Positions 57,574 through 64,000 of a stretch of DNA of 64,000 nt are shown piece by piece. The notes under the pieces were generated by a model that had not been told where the DNA came from, ran no database searches, and saw only the letters and a list, made by a program, of their open reading frames with translations. Each line of letters starts with the position of its first letter. Positions within the stretch are counted from its first letter, which is position 1. The translations under genes were made by a program, and so were the position numbers. This DNA comes from Aaosphaeria pasadenensis (Eukaryota; Ascomycota; Dothideomycetes; Pleosporales), in the NCBI GenBank assembly GCA_022813625.1, contig JAKLMB010000030.1, forward strand, positions 62,001 to 126,000. The letters are read 5' to 3'.

Positions 57574-58548
57574 ATGCCACCACTCTCCACTCTCCTGGAA
57601 TCCAAAAGCACGCCGGTAGTCCTCGATGGCGCGCTAGCAACCTACCTGGAGATCCTCGGCGCGGACGTATCATCCGCGCTGTGGTCCGCATCGCTTCTGC
57701 TCCACAACCCGGACCTGATATACAAGACCCATCTCGATTACTATCGCGCTGGTGCGAATGTCGCGATAACGGCTTCGTATCAGGCTTCCATCCCTGGGAT
57801 TCTGAAACATACGGATCTGTCATTGGACGAAGCGAAGGGTGTTGTTCGCAAGAGCGTGGAGCTGGCCAAGAAGGCGCGGGATGACTATTTGCAAGAGATT
57901 GAAGATTCTGGAAACGGCGGAGGGAACGTTGAAAAGAGGAGCGACTTGCTTGTAGCCGGAAGCGTGGGTCCGTACGGCGCCTTCCTCGCCGATGGGAGCG
58001 AGTATAGAGGCGATTACTCGCTGTCGCGGAAGGAGTACAAGGACTTTCATCGCGGGAGGATAGAGGCTTTGGTTGAGGCTGGTGTAGATGTGCTTGCTGT
58101 TGAGACGATCCCATCTTTCGACGAGACTTGTGCGATTGTTGAGTTGTTAGGGGATGAATTCACGGAGACGGAGGCCTGGGTATCATTCACATTGAAGGAT
58201 GCAGAGCATATCAGCGACGGTACATCCTTAGCCCAACTCATTCAAACTGTGGGGAACTCGCAGCAGATCGTGGCGGTTGGTATCAATTGTGTCACCGAAG
58301 ATGTCGTTCTCGGGGCTCTGGAGACACTACGGCCATTGACGAGAAAGGTACTTGTCATATATCCGAACTCGGGCGAGCATTGGAATGCCGAAACTAGGAG
58401 CTGGTACGGGGAGAGAAACGAAGGCAAGAGCTTAGCTGAGAAAACACACATGTGGCGAGATGCCGGTGCAAGATTGATTGGAGGATGCTGCAGGACAACA
58501 CCAGACGATATCAGTGTGGTAGCAAGGGCTCTAGAATCTTCATCATGA
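57574..58548 (+). CDS. Homocysteine S-methyltransferase
   Basis: A single exon encodes 324 aa. It transfers a methyl group from S-methylmethionine or AdoMet to homocysteine, giving methionine (yeast Mht1/Sam4 type, cytosolic). It begins with PVVLDGALATYLEILGADV, the barrel-entry motif. The zinc-binding cysteines are in VGINCV and in the C-terminal GGCCRTT. VAGSVGPYGAFLADGSEYRG and VLAVETIPSFDE are further family signatures. The frame is open from an in-frame ATG at 57400, which would add 58 mostly polar residues; the barrel begins right after 57574, so I choose that start. Confidence 0.92.
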   Translation: MPPLSTLLESKSTPVVLDGALATYLEILGADVSSALWSASLLLHNPDLIYKTHLDYYRAGANVAITASYQASIPGILKHTDLSLDEAKGVVRKSVELAKKARDDYLQEIEDSGNGGGNVEKRSDLLVAGSVGPYGAFLADGSEYRGDYSLSRKEYKDFHRGRIEALVEAGVDVLAVETIPSFDETCAIVELLGDEFTETEAWVSFTLKDAEHISDGTSLAQLIQTVGNSQQIVAVGINCVTEDVVLGALETLRPLTRKVLVIYPNSGEHWNAETRSWYGERNEGKSLAEKTHMWRDAGARLIGGCCRTTPDDISVVARALESSS

Positions 58549-58837
58549 CATAGGACTCAGCAGAGGGAACTGTAGTTAAACGATCGAAATAGTCTCTAGT
58601 ATTATAGAAGAATGAGCTGACAATTTAGTCAATGGTATCCTGCGTATGCCTGAAAGCTTCAAGCGCCAAAAGAAACATCAACCCTAAAACCTTTGTCTCC
58701 CGCACCAGCGGCAGAACAAGAGAAAAGACAGAAATTCGTAATTCGTACAATAGCAAGATTCCGAACAGGAACTGCCAAGTGCTTCAATCAAGATTTCACA
58801 CATGATTGGACTCGCCTCCAAAACTGTGCCAATCTAA

Positions 58838-61800
58838 TCACCAACCGCCTCGGATGCGTCTAACCTTTTCCTTGCCCCCAACCCTTCCTCCAGTGATTCT
58901 GCGAACCCATCTCCTAATCGCCCATCCTCGTGCCAACGCTTGGAAGAGCTCGATGTCATGGGTCAGCTGCTCCGTCCGTTGCGCTAAAATCGCTTTCCAT
59001 CGTCGCTGGAGAACCATGGCGGCATTCACCAGCACTTCCCGCCTTTGAGCCACGACAGCGCAGTCGGCAGCGACGCGCATGAGCATGACGCGTTTGTGCA
59101 TTTCACGTCGTGCAAGGTGGCGGCGATATGCTTGTTGGATTGTAGCCGCGGCACGATGCTTGACAGAAAGTGGAAGGAGGCGTGATGCTAGGAAGGACAG
59201 TGTGAGAAGCGTAAAATCCCTTGATGGTATTGACCTCGCCTTCATATTATTGGGGGCGAACAAGGCGATGAAAGATGTAGAACAGCCTGCTGCTCTCAAT
59301 TTGGTGGCCAGAGATAGCTGAGTTGACCCGGTCGTCAGAGCTAATGCTGAGGGAAGATACATGTCGACGATCGCCTCTAAAACCCGTGGGTCCGAGAAAG
59401 AAGTTGTAAGGTTGCTAACGCGTAGACCTTGTAGGCGTGCAATGCTGCGAGCCCAAGACAGTAACAATCGTTTGTGATAGTCGAGGCCTTCAAGTTCTGT
59501 AGTCGCTTCATCATCGTCCGAATCCAGATCGCGCTGGGCATAGTTATCGCGCTTGCGGTACCATAGGTCTCGGAAATGATTGACTTCTTTGACGATATGC
59601 GACCAGTCGACTAGAGTGGCAAGTCCACATTTTCCAACCAAGGACCAAAGTAGGCTGAGAGTCTTCTCTCGATGCCCGTCCACGATATCTTCAGCTCTGA
59701 TACCACCGACAGCTTGAATTGGAATGCCACGAATGCCAGTAAGTGCAGAGAGCCCTAGTTGGACGTTGTATAGCTTCTGTGCACGTCCAATGCTAGGGAA
59801 CTTGAGATGCTGTGAAAGAACCCAATTTTCCTTTTGCTCGACGTCGAGAGTGCTCGTGAGTAGTTCTCCACTTGGCATAGATATCGTGATTGTTTCTTGC
59901 TGAGAGGCAGAAGCGGAGGGCGAGTAGAGCAGAAGCTCAATGAGACGAGTCAGAATAACACCATCCCGTAAATCGATCGCAATGTTTTCGATCTGGTATG
60001 TGTATTCTTGAAGAGGAAATTGTACATGGTCAACCTTGTAGTCGAAATGCCCCAGCGGTCTGGTTACATCGCCATGCGAAGGAAGTAGCATGCTCGCAAG
60101 GTGGTGCAGCACATCGACTGAGGTCTTATAAGGAGAAGTAGTCTGGAAAAGACATCCTGAAACAATGTCCGCCTTCTTTGCCCGATCCAGAACGAGAACG
60201 AGCATCAAACTCCGCAAGGCAGTTCTTCTCCAGCCCCAGCCCTGAGAGCCGAAATCATCACCTTGCTCGGCCCGTGCAATACTTGCAATGCTTCCTCCTC
60301 CAGCTTTAACTCGCACAGCATCCTCGTTGCGAATTAGGAATGCATCCAGGAAGGCCTCAATAGCTCTACGTTCGGAACGGAATTGTCGGGATCCATCATC
60401 TGAGCTTGTTGATCCGCTAGATAACCGGCAGGGAACTGTAAGCTGGCGTCCAATGACAGTTTCGGCTGCTGCGCGAAGAGCTGGGAGATCGTACGTTTTG
60501 ACCCATAGATTGAGAAACTTCTTGCGCATGCCCACATCGTCTTTCAGCCGTATCGTTTGAGCTAATAAGTCCTTGGGAATGCTTAAAGCCCCATACAGCA
60601 GGGACGCCTGAAGGCGCTTGTGTAAAACAGGAACACTAGGCTCATGATATAGGGCCAGCATCTTGCTTCGGAGGTTGTTAGTATTTTCGTCTGCATCTGT
60701 TGTCGATTTCGCTGAGTCGAACAATGAGTTTAGCAGTTGTGTGATGGCAACCTCCTGGTATGTGAGCCAGTTGTCTTCGTATAGTTCTGGCCTCGCCAAA
60801 TCCTCCGATAGAACAGGGTAAGCTTCTCTGGCCTGTTGTGGCCTACCCACTTCATGCATCATCGTGATCGTGCTTGTTGCTCTCTCGGTTCGTTGCCTAC
60901 GGAGTGCATTTGGTGGCGACTTGTCCATGTGGAAAGGAGAAGATGATAACGGCGCTCGGTCAGCTCTAGGTACGCGAGCCTTCGTCACCGTTTTCGTAGA
61001 TGATCTGGCTGTCGTAACTCGCCTGGTGGTACCTGCTGATCCGTCTGCTTTGGCCTTAATTGATTTCACTGGGTGGCCGTCGCTACTCGTCTCGGACCGC
61101 GGGCGCTTTTGGGTGCTTTCAGACAGCGACTTCTTGCGAGCCAAAGTCTCGGGGGCGCGAGGAGGTTTGAAATGAACGCGTGGGGCTTTCGTAACCGGCT
61201 TCTTAATTTCCTCCTTGACATCCTTGCTGAAATCGAGGAAGATGTCAATGCCTGGTGGGACGTTCTCCTTGCCATCGCCTTTGCCAAATCGGTCCTCCGA
61301 AGTTGTGACGCCTTGATGAGATCGGTGGGACTGTTGAAGAGGAGCCCGCTTAGGTGGTACTGCCAGAGATTTCCGCGGAAGCTTCTTCTTGAGTGCCGAT
61401 ACGAGATTCTCGGATTCCTCCTCAGACAGTGTGACGAGATCCAAGCCGATATCTGGCGATTTTGCCCGCGGATTCCTAGACTTGTGGGTAGGCTGACCAG
61501 GGTGGATGGTCATGATCGTAGTGTCTTCAGATGGGACGTAAATGGTTCTGCGTCGAGGATCCTTCTTAAGGTTCTCTCTTTTAGAATCCCTCTTGTCAAG
61601 AACATCCTCCTGCAATCGGACTGTGGCACTGTCGTTTCTGTCCACCAAGAGCTGCGAAACGCGTCTGCGTTGTGGTTTCATTACTAGATGCTCCTGGACA
61701 GGCATCCTCTGTGCTGGATGTGCAAGAATGGTTGATCTCTTTTCCGTCGTGCCCCTGGGCATGATGGAAGTTCGAGACCTTCTTTTCGTCTCTAAGGCCT

Positions 61801-62080
61801 CCTGTTGAACTTGCTGCTCTTCTTCTTGCGCAACATCCTCGAATATATCCAGGTCGGGATTGAATGCAGGTTGTTTGCGCGCAGCGCGCATTGGTCGCCT
61901 AGGCTTCGCCTGCCTCAGATTCGCCTGGAATTCGGTCGTGTACTCGAGGTTGGTTGTTGTATCGTCGGTGGAGAAGCCGGGCGCGTAAATTGACGAACGG
62001 CGTCCATATTCGGACTGGCTATGGCTGTGATATGAGAGATGCGGTGCTGGGCACGGTGTTGCCTCTGCGTAGCGACGCAT
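58838..62080 (-). CDS. CH- and IQ-domain calmodulin-binding protein (ASPM/Sha1-like)
   Basis: A single uninterrupted exon encodes 1080 aa. The first 400 residues are basic, Ser/Arg/Pro-rich and probably disordered, as expected of a microtubule-associated region. A helical block follows (LTYQEVAITQLLNSLFDSAK ...). Then comes a calponin-homology domain typical of abnormal-spindle proteins: IAIDLRDGVILTRLIELLLY, LKFPSIGRAQKLYNVQLGLS, and DGHREKTLSLLWSLVG. The C-terminus carries IQ motifs for calmodulin (AATIQQAYRRHLARREM, AAMVLQRRWKAILAQR, ALARGWAIRRW). The layout matches the fungal Sha1-like homologues of ASPM, which act at spindle poles; that role is inferred from the family. Confidence 0.82.
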   Translation of the reverse strand: MRRYAEATPCPAPHLSYHSHSQSEYGRRSSIYAPGFSTDDTTTNLEYTTEFQANLRQAKPRRPMRAARKQPAFNPDLDIFEDVAQEEEQQVQQEALETKRRSRTSIMPRGTTEKRSTILAHPAQRMPVQEHLVMKPQRRRVSQLLVDRNDSATVRLQEDVLDKRDSKRENLKKDPRRRTIYVPSEDTTIMTIHPGQPTHKSRNPRAKSPDIGLDLVTLSEEESENLVSALKKKLPRKSLAVPPKRAPLQQSHRSHQGVTTSEDRFGKGDGKENVPPGIDIFLDFSKDVKEEIKKPVTKAPRVHFKPPRAPETLARKKSLSESTQKRPRSETSSDGHPVKSIKAKADGSAGTTRRVTTARSSTKTVTKARVPRADRAPLSSSPFHMDKSPPNALRRQRTERATSTITMMHEVGRPQQAREAYPVLSEDLARPELYEDNWLTYQEVAITQLLNSLFDSAKSTTDADENTNNLRSKMLALYHEPSVPVLHKRLQASLLYGALSIPKDLLAQTIRLKDDVGMRKKFLNLWVKTYDLPALRAAAETVIGRQLTVPCRLSSGSTSSDDGSRQFRSERRAIEAFLDAFLIRNEDAVRVKAGGGSIASIARAEQGDDFGSQGWGWRRTALRSLMLVLVLDRAKKADIVSGCLFQTTSPYKTSVDVLHHLASMLLPSHGDVTRPLGHFDYKVDHVQFPLQEYTYQIENIAIDLRDGVILTRLIELLLYSPSASASQQETITISMPSGELLTSTLDVEQKENWVLSQHLKFPSIGRAQKLYNVQLGLSALTGIRGIPIQAVGGIRAEDIVDGHREKTLSLLWSLVGKCGLATLVDWSHIVKEVNHFRDLWYRKRDNYAQRDLDSDDDEATTELEGLDYHKRLLLSWARSIARLQGLRVSNLTTSFSDPRVLEAIVDMYLPSALALTTGSTQLSLATKLRAAGCSTSFIALFAPNNMKARSIPSRDFTLLTLSFLASRLLPLSVKHRAAATIQQAYRRHLARREMHKRVMLMRVAADCAVVAQRREVLVNAAMVLQRRWKAILAQRTEQLTHDIELFQALARGWAIRRWVRRITGGRVGGKEKVRRIRGGW

Positions 62081-62793
62081 TCTGTTGATGTTTTTAAGAC
62101 TGATTCTTCCTGCGCATGAGGATAAAGTAGGTATTGTGGGGTGTTGTTGCGCAGGTGCGAGGTTTAAGGTCGGATTCCAAGGACGTTTAGCCGGGTTGCA
62201 CGGACGCGACTTGATGTTGATCGCATGTTGCGAGGGGCAACCGACACACCTTCACGACAGAAACTCAGCCTAACGACCATTCGCAGCACTCAATGAGAAG
62301 TGTCACAGTGTACGAATAAGAAAATTATATTTTCAACGGAAATCTAGCAATCAGTTTGATATTTAGCTACGCTTGGCTGGCCAGTACCAATAAACGAGAT
62401 CTGAATGAGCGCAAAAGGCTGTCCGTAGATCTCCTAGCCTTGTATCGCAATCACGACAATTGGATACCGACAGCCAGAGAGATCTTAAGAAGTCTGCCCT
62501 CGAGAAACTAATCTACTTCCCAGGCCGTCAATTTAGTTCCCGGAAGAACGTTTGTCTAGTGGTAGTTTTATAAACCACGCCACCTGTGTACCTGCGGGGC
62601 CGAGGGGTCACTGGTGCACCAATATTTCGATATTGCTCGCAAGAGTAACGTTATTACACATCCACTCAGAACTCGATCCATGTGTTGAAGGGCGCATGAT
62701 CGGGTATTGGATTGACCGCCATTGTCACCAAAGCCACATATCTCAAGAAAGAATACATTCAAGTTCGTACCTGACTTCGCCTGAGCTTTCAAA
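62081..62793. other. Divergent intergenic region
   Basis: This lies upstream of the CH/IQ gene and of the partial last gene. It could hold a further 5' exon of the latter, but I see no splice-supported one. Confidence 0.4.
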
Positions 62794-64000
62794 ATGTTTT
62801 ACGACAGATCAACAGGTCAGGTCTATGTGGAGGCCACTGTTCCGGTTTTTTCAATGAGGGAAGAATGGCGACAAGAATATAGAGGTAAATTGACCGACCC
62901 CAGATATCATCTGAATGCTGGCAAGGGTACTTGTTCATTGCGAGAAGCCGCAGCGCGGGCTTGTGCATGGCACAGTCATCAGCCAGGCATGGCTCTTGCC
63001 CTCGCTCAGACGGATTCACATTACTGGCCGGCTATCAAGCCAGTGTATGATCTCTTGAGAGAAACGTAAGGTATCCATTCACTTCTTACAAATATCTCGA
63101 CTAAACCTTTTTTAAAGCGATACGCTCTCATTCGAAGCCTGGGTATCCTTCATGTCAGCGTTCAGTGGACAAATCATGCCCTCAACTTTTAAGATCTCCG
63201 CCTACGAGATGCCAGGGAGGGCTCTTCCTGGACTTGAATCCATCGGTACACGCCTAAGTGCTCTAACATTCGATACACTGACGTACCTCCACTTCTCTAC
63301 TGAGGCTATTGGATTGCTATCTCTGAACCGCGATATTTTGAAGTTTACGAACCTGTCTGTCCTTGTGCTTGAACAGTCTCATGATCGCGAAGAACTCCCT
63401 TGGAGCACATATGGTGGTCATTCTGGAGGACGGCCGCCAACAATGTCGACAGATAGACTATTTCAGTTCTGGAGTCGCGCTGTGCACGAAGCTCAAGCCT
63501 TTCTCAAGCTGAAAGTATTGGTTATGAGGGGGTTCAGTGTGAGGCCTGAACATCTTGCGGGCCCACTAGCGTTCCCCGCGTTAGCCCTGTGTAGTTTCAA
63601 TTCTACCTACCTCATCAAAAATCTCCGTAATTCTAAACGAAATGGAGGTGTATATGATGTTGGTATCTGGCGATGTTTTCATATAGATAGGTAAGTGTGC
63701 TCAACATTGTGGTTCATGACATCAAAACTAATTTCCAATGTTAGTGATGATGACCACAATAGTGCAGTTGCACTTGGTCCCGACCCGGACTATGAGTTCA
63801 AGAGAAAAGATCTTACAAGTCATCAAAAGATGCAAATACTCTACGATTTTGCAATCTCACAAGCTCCCACGGATAGAGTCGCCGATAAGCCAGTGATATC
63901 GATCGCTCATGGCAATACAAACCTATTCAGCCCAGAGTGGGCGAAGAATTGTGTCTGGTTCACTCGTGTTGGGTGGGAACCAGCACCGAACATCCGTGAT
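62794..64000 (+). CDS. Unrecognised protein, 5' part (cut by window edge)
   Basis: Exons are 62794-63065, 63118-63690 and 63745 to beyond 64000, with introns of 52 bp (branch GACTAAAC) and 54 bp. Frame is kept across both, giving 366 residues before the edge. It begins MFYDRSTGQVYVEATVPVF. The middle has leucine-periodic segments (LESIGTRLSALTFDTLTYLH, LKFTNLSVLVLEQ, LKLKVLVMRGFSV) that hint at leucine-rich-repeat-like ranking as in some F-box-type proteins, but no F-box is visible. I cannot name the family. The two clean introns make it a genuine gene. Confidence 0.6.

Overview
The window reads as nuclear DNA of a filamentous ascomycete (Pezizomycotina). The evidence is gene content (a Zn2Cys6 regulator, a fungal 7-TM protein, an Mtf1-type mitochondrial factor, a PDI ending in HDEL) and many short introns, mostly 47-110 bp, with GT...AG ends and CTAAC/CTGAC-like branch sites. 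A Dothideomycete is my weak guess from the general style of the sequence; nothing here proves the class. I see no transposon, tRNA, rRNA or CRISPR array. Exon structures were worked out by hand from splice signals and reading-frame continuity, and every multi-exon model keeps frame across all its junctions.

Layout. 1-22.8 kb holds housekeeping genes: a partial unknown gene, SAGA subunit Spt7, a VanZ-like membrane protein, ribosomal protein S26, a CBS/PB1 tail-anchored protein, importin-beta 3 (Kap121/Pse1), the ESCRT ATPase Vps4, prefoldin subunit 6 and protein disulfide isomerase. 22.8-33 kb is sparse and accessory in character: a phytanoyl-CoA dioxygenase-like oxygenase, a 7-TM rhodopsin-like protein and a CYP52-like P450, all on the minus strand and separated by long non-coding gaps. 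33-42.6 kb returns to core functions: condensin subunit Smc4, mitochondrial transcription factor Mtf1, mitochondrial ribosomal protein bL31m and a flavin-reductase-domain protein with a probable mitochondrial presequence.

42.9-50.2 kb is the most system-like part. An SDR oxidoreductase and a C11orf54/DUF1907-type metal-dependent ester hydrolase share a divergent promoter carrying a perfect inverted repeat. They are followed by an anion:cation-symporter-type MFS transporter and a Zn2Cys6 regulator. I infer a small inducible cluster for uptake and breakdown of an acidic or ester substrate; the substrate is unknown.

50.9-64 kb holds a probable Mediator Med11, TFIID/SAGA subunit Taf5, a DUF2855 protein, a homocysteine S-methyltransferase, a large CH/IQ-domain calmodulin-binding protein and the 5' part of an unrecognised gene that runs off the window.
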